Source of the DNA: Porphyrobacter sp. AAP82
Lineage (GTDB): Bacteria; Pseudomonadota; Alphaproteobacteria; Sphingomonadales; Sphingomonadaceae
DNA length: 64,000 bases
Assembly (NCBI RefSeq): GCF_000331285.1
Contig: NZ_ANFX01000037.1
Span: forward strand, 123,530 to 187,529
Reading direction: 5' to 3'
Shown: one piece after another, positions 1-7,309 of the stretch
Numbering within the stretch: position 1 is the stretch's first letter
How the letters are laid out: each line of letters starts with the position of its first letter
Made by a program: the position numbers and the translations under genes
Notes under the pieces: generated by a model
What the model was told of the DNA's origin: nothing
Database searches by the model: none
The model's input: only the letters and a program-made list of their open reading frames with translations

Positions 1-175
1 ACGGTTCCGCGCCTTGCGCGATCTGCCCCCGGGCGAACGCGCCAAGGCGTGGCGCGACCTGTCGCCTGCGGAACGCCGCGCGCTTGCCGACGCGTTGCGT
101 GCCCGCCGCGCGGTGCGTCTGCCCCCCGCGCCCGCGGCTGTCCCGCAAGAGGACACCCCGCCGCCGTCCGAATAA
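1..175 (+). CDS. C-terminal end of a DUF3106-like protein (cut by window edge)
   Basis: Only the last 57 codons are inside the window, read from base 2 and ending at a TAA at 173-175. The fragment has two short related segments, FRALRDLPPGERAKAWRDLS followed by PAERRALADALRARR, then a proline- and alanine-rich acidic tail. Arg/Leu-rich units of the form LPPxER and LSPxER are typical of DUF3106 proteins, usually secreted or periplasmic and of unknown role. The start, any signal peptide and the full length lie upstream. The family assignment rests on this short motif only. Confidence 0.55.
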   Translation, partial: RFRALRDLPPGERAKAWRDLSPAERRALADALRARRAVRLPPAPAAVPQEDTPPPSE

Positions 176-294
176 ATTCTCCCATGCCTGCGAAGGGCGA
201 TTGCGGCTGCGGCGTTGAAGACGTGTCACCGGCAGCGCCCCGCAAACCCCCGCCGGGACAGTTCAACGCCCTGAAGGCATGGAGGAATGTGACG

Positions 295-852
295 ATGTTC
301 AAGACCCCGCTGATGATCGCCTCGCTCGCCGCCATTGCGCTTGCCGCTCCCCTGGCTGCGCAGGATAAGAGCCGCACCAAGACCTATGAAGGTGACAGGT
401 TCACCGCCACTCAGACCACCACCGTCAACCCTGAAACCGGCACCGCGACCCGCACCGGCGTCGCCGTCAACACCGCCAACGGCAAGACCGCGACCAGCAT
501 CGCCGTGCGCCAGCGCACCGCTACCGGCGCGACCGTCTCGGTCACCCAGACCGGCACGCAGGGCCGCACCCGCGACCTTCGGGGCGAGCGCGTTCGCACC
601 GAGGGTGGCTCGACCTTCACCGGCACTGCCACCGGCCGCGGCGGCAAGACCTACGGGCTCGCGGGCAGCCGCAGCCGCGATGGCCAGGGCAATTCGCAGG
701 CCAGCCAGAGCGTGACCAACAGCGCCGGCGAGACCATCGCCGCGCGCGACCGGGTCACCACCCGCGCCAATGGCCAGGTCTCCACCAGCATCAACCGCAC
801 CCGTGCCGAAGGCGTCAGCCGCCCGCCGCGCACCCGTCGCCCGCGCGGCTGA
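295..852 (+). CDS. Secreted Thr/Gly/Arg-rich protein of unknown function
   Basis: 185 residues. The ATG at 295 is chosen because GGAGG at 281-285 sits nine bases upstream and the protein then begins with a clean signal peptide (MFKTPLMIASLAAIALAAPL, cleavage near AA-QDK at 22-24). An open frame extends further upstream but would bury this signal. The mature part is low-complexity: Thr, Ser, Gly and Arg dominate, short phrases such as TxTGxAxN and TGTxGR recur, and the tail is basic (PPRTRRPRG). No catalytic motif is visible. The spacing suggests an extended beta or surface-exposed protein, but that is inference. A rho-independent terminator follows at 932-970, so it is probably monocistronic. 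Confidence 0.75.
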   Translation: MFKTPLMIASLAAIALAAPLAAQDKSRTKTYEGDRFTATQTTTVNPETGTATRTGVAVNTANGKTATSIAVRQRTATGATVSVTQTGTQGRTRDLRGERVRTEGGSTFTGTATGRGGKTYGLAGSRSRDGQGNSQASQSVTNSAGETIAARDRVTTRANGQVSTSINRTRAEGVSRPPRTRRPRG

Positions 853-931
853 CGTCACGCTCTTGCGCCGCTTCCCGCAGACGACGCGGCCCCGTGCGTC
901 TGCATGACCCGGGAGGCGCGCGCCACGCTGG

Positions 932-970
932 GGGCACGCTGCCCGGGAAACCGGCGGCGTGCCCTTCTTT
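932..970 (+). terminator. Rho-independent terminator after the Thr-rich secreted protein
   Basis: GGGCACGC at 932-939 pairs with GCGTGCCC at 957-964, with further pairing inside the loop, and is followed by a T-rich run (TTCTTTTTG). It sits between two convergent genes and its T-tract is on the plus strand. Confidence 0.7.
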
Positions 971-974
971 TTGC

Positions 975-2312
975 CTAGCGCCGTGAAGGACAATCCGGCT
1001 GGATCACGAAGCCGCGCTCGTCCTTGGCCATTGCGAAGGTCCGCCCGACCGGAAAGCAGACGCCATAGCGTTCGATCAGCAGCGCCTTGACCTTGGCGGC
1101 ATCGGCCTGCTGGCCCTTCATCCACGCCAGCCGTCCTTCGAGCACTGCCTCGGCAAGCCCCGCCAGCTCGACCGGATCGCTGGCGAATTCGTCCCAATGC
1201 GCAAGGATTGTCGCCCAGCCGCCATGCTGCCCGTTCAGACCCCAGCGAAACCACATCGAGCCGCCGAAATCGGGGAAATCGAGCGAGGCTCCCCGCGCGC
1301 GCAGCAGGTTGAACGCGGCCATGGCATCGCCGCCCGAATTGCTCGCATCGAGATCGCTGCTTGCCGCCACCAGCGCCGTTTCGCGCGGGCCTGCCGCATC
1401 AACTTTGGCGCCCGCATCGAGCAGGCGGGTGAGATACCACAGCCGCTTTTCGGATGCGCTGCCCACCACCGGCGGATCGCCCCACAGCCCCGGCGCATCG
1501 AGATCGAACCCCGCCGCGATCAGCGCATCGAAGGCTGCGCGATCCTCGCACTCCATCGCCCAGTCGAGCAGCGACATGCCCTCATAGCCGCGCTCGCCAA
1601 GCGGGGCAGCGGCGAAATCGAAAGTGGTGCGGCCCCGGCAGATTGGGTCGGCAAAAGGGGCAAGCCCGGTGTTCGCGAAGGCCGCAGCATAATCCATCCC
1701 GCGGAATTTGAAGCGGGTGTGCGCTTCGATGAACGCGGGCGAGGGCGCGCCGGACACATCGGGGACGCCGTCCGCATCGAGACGCTGGTGGCAGCGCGCG
1801 GCAAGGACCGAGGCGAACTGGAAGGCGAAGCCGGCCTCGCTGGTATCGAGGTTTTCCCTGGTGAGGGCAGGGTCGGGGATCATGCTCGCCATGGTCATGA
1901 CCTCGCCAAATTTTCTCTCGAAGCTGGCAAGATCTTGCCTGGAGAGCGAAGCCAGCGCCGCATCGCGCGCGGGGGCGACGCGCCGGGTCAGTCGCCAGGC
2001 GGGCGCGAGCCGCGCGGTGCGCACGTCCGGGGCCGGGGCATTGGCAGCGCCTTCGATGAGGTATTCGGCGATCTTGCCGCAGGCGAGCGCGCGGGCAGGC
2101 GGGTCAAGCTCGGCAAGGTAGGCGCCAAACACCCCGACCTTTTTGACCTGCCGCATGTAGGCCGCGTAGGCTTTCTTGTCTTCTCGGGCTTCGGGCGGGG
2201 AGGCGACCTCCTCGATCATCACCGGCCGCGCCGGCGCGTCCCGGGTCTGCGCCGCAGCCGGGTGCGCCAGCCATGCCGCCGCCAGCGCCGCGAACGCCAG
2301 CCGGCGCATCAT
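975..2312 (-). CDS. Periplasmic ankyrin-repeat-like protein
   Basis: 445 residues with a signal peptide (residues 1-21, ending PAAAQ). The middle of the protein, about residues 242-345, has the ankyrin pattern: GMSLLDWAMECEDRAAFDAL followed by IAAGFDLDAP, then a second unit around RLLDAGAKVDAAGPRETALV and a third around LLRARGASLDFPD. The first 230 residues match no domain I recognise and contain cysteines at about 78, 174 and 225. Ankyrin proteins usually bind other proteins, and the export signal suggests a periplasmic partner. The ATG overlaps the stop of the upstream chorismate mutase gene (ATGA at 2309-2312), so the two are probably co-translated. A start at the second Met is also possible. 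Confidence 0.75.
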   Translation of the reverse strand: MMRRLAFAALAAAWLAHPAAAQTRDAPARPVMIEEVASPPEAREDKKAYAAYMRQVKKVGVFGAYLAELDPPARALACGKIAEYLIEGAANAPAPDVRTARLAPAWRLTRRVAPARDAALASLSRQDLASFERKFGEVMTMASMIPDPALTRENLDTSEAGFAFQFASVLAARCHQRLDADGVPDVSGAPSPAFIEAHTRFKFRGMDYAAAFANTGLAPFADPICRGRTTFDFAAAPLGERGYEGMSLLDWAMECEDRAAFDALIAAGFDLDAPGLWGDPPVVGSASEKRLWYLTRLLDAGAKVDAAGPRETALVAASSDLDASNSGGDAMAAFNLLRARGASLDFPDFGGSMWFRWGLNGQHGGWATILAHWDEFASDPVELAGLAEAVLEGRLAWMKGQQADAAKVKALLIERYGVCFPVGRTFAMAKDERGFVIQPDCPSRR

Positions 2313-2617
2313 CCCCCGCGCGCCTTTTCGTGGTGGCGGATCACCTCGTCGATGATGAAGCGCAGGAACTTCTCGGAGAATTCCGGATCGAGTTCGGCCT
2401 CTTCCGACAGCTTCCTCAGCCGCGCGATCTGCCGCGCTTCGCGGTCAGGGTCGGCAGGGGGCAGGGTCACCTTCGCCTTGTATTCGCCCACAGCCTGCGT
2501 GATCCGGAATCGCTCGGCGAGCATGTGGATCAGCGCGGCATCGATATTGTCGATGCTCTTGCGGAAGGCAGCGAGCACCGGATCGGGTGCGGCGGGAAGT
2601 TGCGGATCATGCGCCAT
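2309..2617 (-). CDS. Chorismate mutase, AroQ class
   Basis: 102 residues, the usual size for a stand-alone AroQ-type mutase, which converts chorismate to prephenate in the cytoplasm for Phe and Tyr synthesis. It shows the three-helix layout and expected ligand residues: an Arg in helix 1 (FRKSIDNIDAALIHMLAERF), a Lys in YKAK and an Arg in DREA. The start at 2617 (MAHDPQ) is preferred over an upstream in-frame Met at 2680 because the extra 21 residues are not part of the fold and run towards the divergent prenyl synthase promoter. Its stop overlaps the start of the ankyrin-like gene. Confidence 0.85.
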   Translation of the reverse strand: MAHDPQLPAAPDPVLAAFRKSIDNIDAALIHMLAERFRITQAVGEYKAKVTLPPADPDREARQIARLRKLSEEAELDPEFSEKFLRFIIDEVIRHHEKARGG

Positions 2618-2685
2618 GGGGCGCAGAATTAGCAGCAATTCTGCGCTTGCCAAGGACGCTCGGGCCGCCCTAGGAGCCAAGCAGC

Positions 2686-3696
2686 ATGAGTGCCGACATC
2701 ATTCCCATGCCGCGCAAAGGCCCGACGCTCGATCCGATGCTGTCGCTGACGGCGGGGGGCATGAATTCGGTCAACGCGGTGATCCTCGACCGGATGCAGA
2801 GCGAGATCCCGCTGATCCCGCGTCTTGCCGGGCACCTCATCAGCGGCGGGGGCAAGCGGCTGCGGCCGATGCTGACGCTCGCCGGGGCGGAGCTGGTCGG
2901 ATACAAGGGCACGCGCCACCACAAGCTGGCCGCGGCGGTCGAGTTCATCCACACCGCGACGCTTCTGCATGACGACGTGGTCGATGGCAGCGAACTGCGG
3001 CGCGGCAAGGCGGCGGCGAACATCATCTTCGGCAATCCCGCAACTGTGCTGGTCGGCGATTTCCTGTTCAGCCGCGCCTTCGAGCTGATGACCGAGGATG
3101 GCAGCTTGCGGGTGCTCTCGATCCTCAGCCGTGCCAGCGCGGTGATCGCCGAGGGGGAGGTCTCGCAGCTCTCCGCCCAGCGCCAGATCAATACCAGCGA
3201 GGAACAATACCTCCACATCATCGGCGCCAAGACCGCCGCGCTGTTCGCTGCCGCCAGCCAGATCGCGGCGGTGGTGGCCGAATGCTCGGAACAGCAGGAG
3301 CGTGCGCTCGAGGCCTATGGGCGCAACCTCGGGGTCGCTTTCCAGCTGGTCGACGATGCGATCGACTACGATTCCGATGCCGCCGAGATGGGCAAGGACC
3401 AGGGCGACGATTTCCGCGAGGGCAAGATGACCCTGCCGGTGATCCTCGCCTATGCCCGCGGCGACGAGACCGAGCGCAAGTTCTGGAAGGACGCGATCAT
3501 CGGTCACCGCACCTCGGACGATGATCTTGCCCATGCGATCGGGCTGATCGGCAGACACAACGCGGTCGAGGACACGCGCGAGCGCGCCCGCCACTTCGCG
3601 CACCGGGCGATCGACGCGATCTCGATCTTCCCCGACAGCAAGGCCCGTCAGGCGATGGCCGAAGCGGCGCAGTTCGCGGTCGCGCGCGGGCATTGA
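2686..3696 (+). CDS. ispB: All-trans polyprenyl (octa/decaprenyl) diphosphate synthase
   Basis: 336 residues. It adds isopentenyl units to make the long side chain of ubiquinone. The first Asp-rich motif is LLHDDVVD at 93-100 and the second is VDDAIDYD at 222-229. The conserved GGGKRLRP (54-61) substrate-binding segment is present, followed by the usual GKD and EGKMTLP stretch. Length and motifs are those of trans-prenyltransferases. Product chain length cannot be read safely; alphaproteobacteria usually make decaprenyl (Q10). The gene diverges from chorismate mutase and is followed 19 bases later by hrpB. Confidence 0.93.
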   Translation: MSADIIPMPRKGPTLDPMLSLTAGGMNSVNAVILDRMQSEIPLIPRLAGHLISGGGKRLRPMLTLAGAELVGYKGTRHHKLAAAVEFIHTATLLHDDVVDGSELRRGKAAANIIFGNPATVLVGDFLFSRAFELMTEDGSLRVLSILSRASAVIAEGEVSQLSAQRQINTSEEQYLHIIGAKTAALFAAASQIAAVVAECSEQQERALEAYGRNLGVAFQLVDDAIDYDSDAAEMGKDQGDDFREGKMTLPVILAYARGDETERKFWKDAIIGHRTSDDDLAHAIGLIGRHNAVEDTRERARHFAHRAIDAISIFPDSKARQAMAEAAQFAVARGH

Positions 3697-3715
3697 GGAC
3701 GCTATCGGGCGGGAC

Positions 3716-6148
3716 GTGAACCCCAGCCTTCCCATTCACTCCGTTCTGCCGCAGATCCGCGCCGCGCTCGCGGGCGAGGGCGCAGGCGTGCTCATCGCAC
3801 CGCCCGGTGCCGGCAAGACGACTGCGCTCGCTCCTGCGCTGCTGGGCGAGGCGTGGTGCAGCGGCCAGATCATCATGACCTCGCCGCGCCGCGTCGCCGC
3901 CCGCGCCGCGGCGGAACGCATGGCCGAGATGCTGGGAGAGCAGCCGGGCGGGACCGTTGGCTACATGACCCGGCTCGATAGCAAGACGTCCGCGAAGACG
4001 CGCATTCTGGTGGTGACCGAGGCGATTCTCGTCAACCGGCTGGTCGAGGACCCGGAGCTCCTCGGCGTTTCCGCCCTGCTGTTCGACGAGGCGCATGAGC
4101 GCGCCTTGGACAGCGACCTCGGGCTGGCACTGGCGCTCGAGACCCGCGCTGTGCTGCGCGAGGACTTGCGCGTGCTGGTGATGTCGGCGACCATCGACGG
4201 CGCCCGCTTCGCCCGGTTGCTGGGCGAGGGCGCTGCGGTGATCGAAAGCGCAGGGCGAAGCTTTCCGCTCGCGATCAAGTGGCTTGGCGGCGATGCTTCG
4301 CAGGGGATCGAGGATCGGATGGCCGCCGCGATAATGACCGCGTGGCGCGATGAGGCCGGCGACATCCTCGCCTTCCTCCCCGGCGTGCGCGAGATCGAGC
4401 GGGTGCGCGAGCGGCTGGCGGCGCGTCTTCCCGAGACCGCGGTCCACCCGCTCCACGGCCAGATCGAGCCTGCCGCCCAGCGCGCCGCGATCCGCCGCGA
4501 TCCGGAAGGGCGCCGCCGCATTGTGCTCGCCACCGCGATTGCCGAGACCTCGCTGACCCTCGACGGGGTGAGCGTGGTGGTCGACAGCGGGTTGGCCCGT
4601 CTGGCCGAATTCGACCGTGCGGCGGGGACCACGCATCTTGTCACCCGCCGCGCTTCGCAGGCCTCGGCCGCCCAGCGCGCCGGGCGTGCGGCGCGCCAGG
4701 GTCCGGGGGTCGCTTACCGGCTCTGGGAAGAGGGAGGGCACGCCGGGCTCCCGCCCTTTGCGCCGCCGGAGATCATGCAGGCCGACCTTGCCCCGCTGCT
4801 GCTGCGGCTGGCGAAGTGGGGGACGGCGGACCCGGCGGGCCTGCCATGGCTCGATTCTCCGCCCGAGGCCTCGGTCGCCGCCGCGCGGGCTGCGCTCGCG
4901 GCGTTGGGCGCCTTGGCGGAGGGACGGATCACGCCGCTCGGCGAGGCGATTGCCAGCCTTCCGATGGCGCCCGATCAGGCTGCGGCCGTGCTGCACGGCG
5001 CGGCGGCGGGGGTCGGCGAGGAGGCGGCGCGGCTGGTGATGCTGCTTCAGGAGCGCGGGCTCGGCGGACGGGGCGAGGACCTGGTGCAGCGCCTCGCCCG
5101 CTGGCGCGGTGACCGCGCGCCGCGGAGCAGCGCGGCAGCGGGGATTGCCAAGGGCTGGGCAGCGCAGGCGGCGCGGCTCGCCGCGGTGATCGGCGCCAGC
5201 CCGGCACAGGACGCGGCAGAGGCGCTCGCGCTGGCGCGTCCCGATTTCGTCGCGCGCCGCCGCGACCCTTCGGGCGAACACTGGATCAGTGCCGGGGGGA
5301 GGGGCTATATTCTCGATCCCGCCTCGCCGCTTGCCCGCGCCGAATGGATCGTGGTCGGCGACGCACAGGGACAGGCAAAGGGCGCGCGAATCACCGCCGG
5401 GGCGGAAATCGTCGCCGACCGGATCGCCTTGCTGTTTGCGAAAGAGCTTGCTGAGCGCGTCACAACCCGCTGGAACGGTGAGAAGAACCGTGTCGAGGCG
5501 CGGCGCGAGCGGCGGCTTGGCGCGATCGTGCTCGCGAGCGTCCCGGAACCCGCGCCCGATCCTGCGCTGCTTGTGGATATCCTTGTGGAGAAGGCGCTGG
5601 AGAAGCTGGGGGAAGTGCTCCCCCAAGGCTTCCTCGCCCGCGCCCGGTTTGCCGGGGTGGAGGCGCTCTCGCCGGAAACCCTGCGCGCCCGCGCCGCCGA
5701 GTGGCTCGCGCCGCTGCTGGCGGGGCGCCGCGATCTCGACCTGCCGCCGCACCGCTTTGCCGAAGCTGCATTGGGCCTCCTCGACTGGAACGGACGCCAG
5801 GCGCTCGACAAGGCGGCGCCCACCCATTTCACCTCGCCCGCCGATACGCGCCACGCGATCGACTATGCGGGCGACGATGCGCCGAGTGTCGAGGTGCGGG
5901 TGCAGGGGCTGTTCGGGCTCGACGTGCAGCCGATGATCGGCAGCACCCCGCTGCTCCTCAAGCTCACCAGCCCGGGCGGTCGTCCGGTTCAATCGACCCG
6001 CGACCTGCCCGGCTTCTGGCGCGGCAGCTGGGCCGATGTGGTCAAGGACATGAAGGGCCGCTACCCCAAGCACCGCTGGCCGGATCGACCGTGGCTTGAA
6101 AAGCCGAGCATGAAGACCAAAAACGCCTTCAACCGCAGCGATTCGTGA
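3716..6148 (+). CDS. hrpB: ATP-dependent helicase HrpB
   Basis: 810 residues, normal for HrpB, a DEAH-box RNA helicase family member of uncertain cellular role. Walker A is APPGAGKT (28-35), the Walker B box is DEAH (124-127), and motif III is SAT in VMSATID. The C-terminal helicase half holds the QRAGRAAR motif VI and is followed by the HrpB-specific C-terminal region with the WPDRPW ending. The start is a GTG at 3716 preceded by a GGCGGGA stretch. It lies 19 bases after ispB and may share its transcript. Confidence 0.93.
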   Translation: MNPSLPIHSVLPQIRAALAGEGAGVLIAPPGAGKTTALAPALLGEAWCSGQIIMTSPRRVAARAAAERMAEMLGEQPGGTVGYMTRLDSKTSAKTRILVVTEAILVNRLVEDPELLGVSALLFDEAHERALDSDLGLALALETRAVLREDLRVLVMSATIDGARFARLLGEGAAVIESAGRSFPLAIKWLGGDASQGIEDRMAAAIMTAWRDEAGDILAFLPGVREIERVRERLAARLPETAVHPLHGQIEPAAQRAAIRRDPEGRRRIVLATAIAETSLTLDGVSVVVDSGLARLAEFDRAAGTTHLVTRRASQASAAQRAGRAARQGPGVAYRLWEEGGHAGLPPFAPPEIMQADLAPLLLRLAKWGTADPAGLPWLDSPPEASVAAARAALAALGALAEGRITPLGEAIASLPMAPDQAAAVLHGAAAGVGEEAARLVMLLQERGLGGRGEDLVQRLARWRGDRAPRSSAAAGIAKGWAAQAARLAAVIGASPAQDAAEALALARPDFVARRRDPSGEHWISAGGRGYILDPASPLARAEWIVVGDAQGQAKGARITAGAEIVADRIALLFAKELAERVTTRWNGEKNRVEARRERRLGAIVLASVPEPAPDPALLVDILVEKALEKLGEVLPQGFLARARFAGVEALSPETLRARAAEWLAPLLAGRRDLDLPPHRFAEAALGLLDWNGRQALDKAAPTHFTSPADTRHAIDYAGDDAPSVEVRVQGLFGLDVQPMIGSTPLLLKLTSPGGRPVQSTRDLPGFWRGSWADVVKDMKGRYPKHRWPDRPWLEKPSMKTKNAFNRSDS

Positions 6149-6164
6149 TTTAAGGGGCAGCCCC

Positions 6165-6443
6165 ATGAGCGCGAGAATTTTCCAGAAGCCCAAGCACGCC
6201 ATGCAGTCCGGCAAGGCCCATACCGACGAATGGGTGCTGGAGTTCGAACAGTCGCAGGCGCGCTTTGCCGATCCGCTGATGGGCTGGACGGGGACGGGCG
6301 ATACCCAGTCGCAGGTGCGCCTCACATTCCCCGACAAGGACGCCGCGCGCGCCTATGCCGAGAAATACGGCATCCCCGCGCGCGTCATCGCGACCCCGCC
6401 CAAACGCCTCAAGCTCCAGGCCTACGCGGATAATTTCAGGTGA
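6165..6443 (+). CDS. NADH:ubiquinone oxidoreductase accessory protein, NDUFA4/NDUFS4-type (ETC complex I region)
   Basis: 92 residues. The sequence matches the ETC_C1_NDUFA4 family: an N-terminal IFQKPKHAMQSGKAHT segment, then W-x-L-E-F with GWTGTGDTQSQVRLTFPDKD and A-x-x-YAEKYGI. In alphaproteobacteria and mitochondria this small subunit binds the peripheral arm of respiratory complex I. It starts 16 bases after hrpB with a good GGGGCAG site. A perfect hairpin follows at 6452-6473. Confidence 0.87.
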   Translation: MSARIFQKPKHAMQSGKAHTDEWVLEFEQSQARFADPLMGWTGTGDTQSQVRLTFPDKDAARAYAEKYGIPARVIATPPKRLKLQAYADNFR

Positions 6444-6451
6444 TTGGTTTG

Positions 6452-6473
6452 TGCAGCCCCGTCCGGGGCTGCA
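6452..6473 (+). terminator. Hairpin after the complex I accessory gene
   Basis: A perfect 9-bp stem, TGCAGCCCC at 452-460 and GGGGCTGCA at 465-473 (plus 6000), with a GTCC loop, starts nine bases after the stop codon. There is no T-tract, so it may act as an mRNA 3' end stabiliser or factor-dependent terminator rather than a classical one. Confidence 0.45.
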
Positions 6474-6583
6474 TGCTCGCGAGACGCGCAGCATAGCTGC
6501 GGTCGCGCGGTCGCGCTTGCGGCCCTGCGGGCCGAGCTCTCCCGATAAACCCCGCTTGAATTCCCCCGCAACCCCCGCCATAT

Positions 6584-6678
6584 GCCCGGACGGGAGTCGG
6601 GTGGACGTTTGCGTCCGCTCACCGTGTCAGGGCCGGAAGGCAGCAGCACAGGTGGATTGCGGCGGGTCGCCCGGCTCC
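6584..6678 (+). ncRNA. ffs: Signal recognition particle 4.5S RNA (small bacterial type)
   Basis: The conserved apical hairpin lies at 6620-6654: CACC and GTG stems close a GTCAGGGCCGGAAGGCAGCA core, with a GGAA tetraloop at 6635-6638 and the asymmetric AGCAG side that binds Ffh. This core is diagnostic for SRP RNA. The flanks (GCCCGG on the 5' side, CGCCCGG on the 3' side) can form the basal stem, but I cannot fix the exact ends. The position a few hundred bases before dnaX is typical of many alphaproteobacteria. The strand is set by the core sequence. Confidence 0.88.
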
Positions 6679-6695
6679 TTTCCCTCGCCGCTGCC

Positions 6696-7190
6696 TCACG
6701 CCTCCGCGTCCACGCCGCTCGTGCGCATCCGCTCGCGCGCGGCATTGCGCGATCCGGTCGCGGGGACCAGCCCGGCGAAACGCCCGAGGCCGAAGGGCGG
6801 CATGTTGGCATAGACGCTCTCATGCGCGCCGGCGGCCACGGCATAGGTCTCGTGATAGATCCCGACCGTCCCGTCGTTCCCGATCGCTTTGTTGAAGGCG
6901 GTCCAGGCCGGCCAGTGCGCCGCCTCGCGGTTGCGGGCATAGGCCTCGAGCGCGTCGAAATCGCGCCAGTATTGCAGCAGCAGGATTTGGCGAAAGGAGC
7001 AAAAGGCGTATTCGCTACCGACGAAGCCGCTTTCGGGATTGGTGGAAAGCTCTTCGATCATCGGGCCCATCGACTGGAACACCGGCCACCATTTGCCGAG
7101 CTTGTGGAAGTGGTTGACCCGCATCCCGATCACGAAGACCACAAGCGGACCGGAGTGGTTGTCGGTCATGCGGCCCGGAACGATGGTCAT
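6696..7190 (-). CDS. DUF4188 domain protein
   Basis: 164 residues of the DUF4188 family, related to the dimeric alpha-beta-barrel (ABM/EthD-like) fold. Typical stretches are VFVIGMRVNHFHKLGKWWPV, the YWRDFDALEAYAR segment and HWPAWTAFNK near the middle, and GIYHETY after that. No substrate is established; family members are often called monooxygenase-like. The start is supported by AGGAG seven bases upstream. It is transcribed away from dnaX from an AT-rich divergent region with a TTGACA element. The neighbours give no clue to its function. Confidence 0.8.
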   Translation of the reverse strand: MTIVPGRMTDNHSGPLVVFVIGMRVNHFHKLGKWWPVFQSMGPMIEELSTNPESGFVGSEYAFCSFRQILLLQYWRDFDALEAYARNREAAHWPAWTAFNKAIGNDGTVGIYHETYAVAAGAHESVYANMPPFGLGRFAGLVPATGSRNAARERMRTSGVDAEA

Positions 7191-7210
7191 TGGCGGTCTC
7201 CTGCGATACG

Positions 7211-7243
7211 AATATAAATTGCAAAATGAAACTTAACTGTCAA
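7211..7243 (-). promoter_or_regulatory. Probable promoter of the DUF4188 gene
   Basis: On the minus strand TTGACA (7243-7238) is followed by an AT-rich stretch and TTTATATT (7218-7211), just upstream of the AGGAG of the DUF4188 gene. The spacing to a -10 is 17-19 bases depending on the hexamer chosen. The segment is strikingly AT-rich for this genome. Confidence 0.5.
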
Positions 7244-7309
7244 GCGCCATGTGGTGATGAACCTCCGCAAGGCTTCGACATTGGCGGATCGCGGGCTTAA
7301 GGTGGCGCG

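Noticed and set aside
49..294. Extended N-terminus for the Thr-rich secreted protein
   Set aside because: It would overlap the preceding gene and bury a clean signal peptide that has its own GGAGG site.
3497..6337. Very long open frame on the strand opposite hrpB
   Set aside because: GC-rich codons keep antisense frames open; the plus strand carries a full HrpB with all helicase motifs, and the antisense product is Arg/Gly/Pro-rich with no domain.
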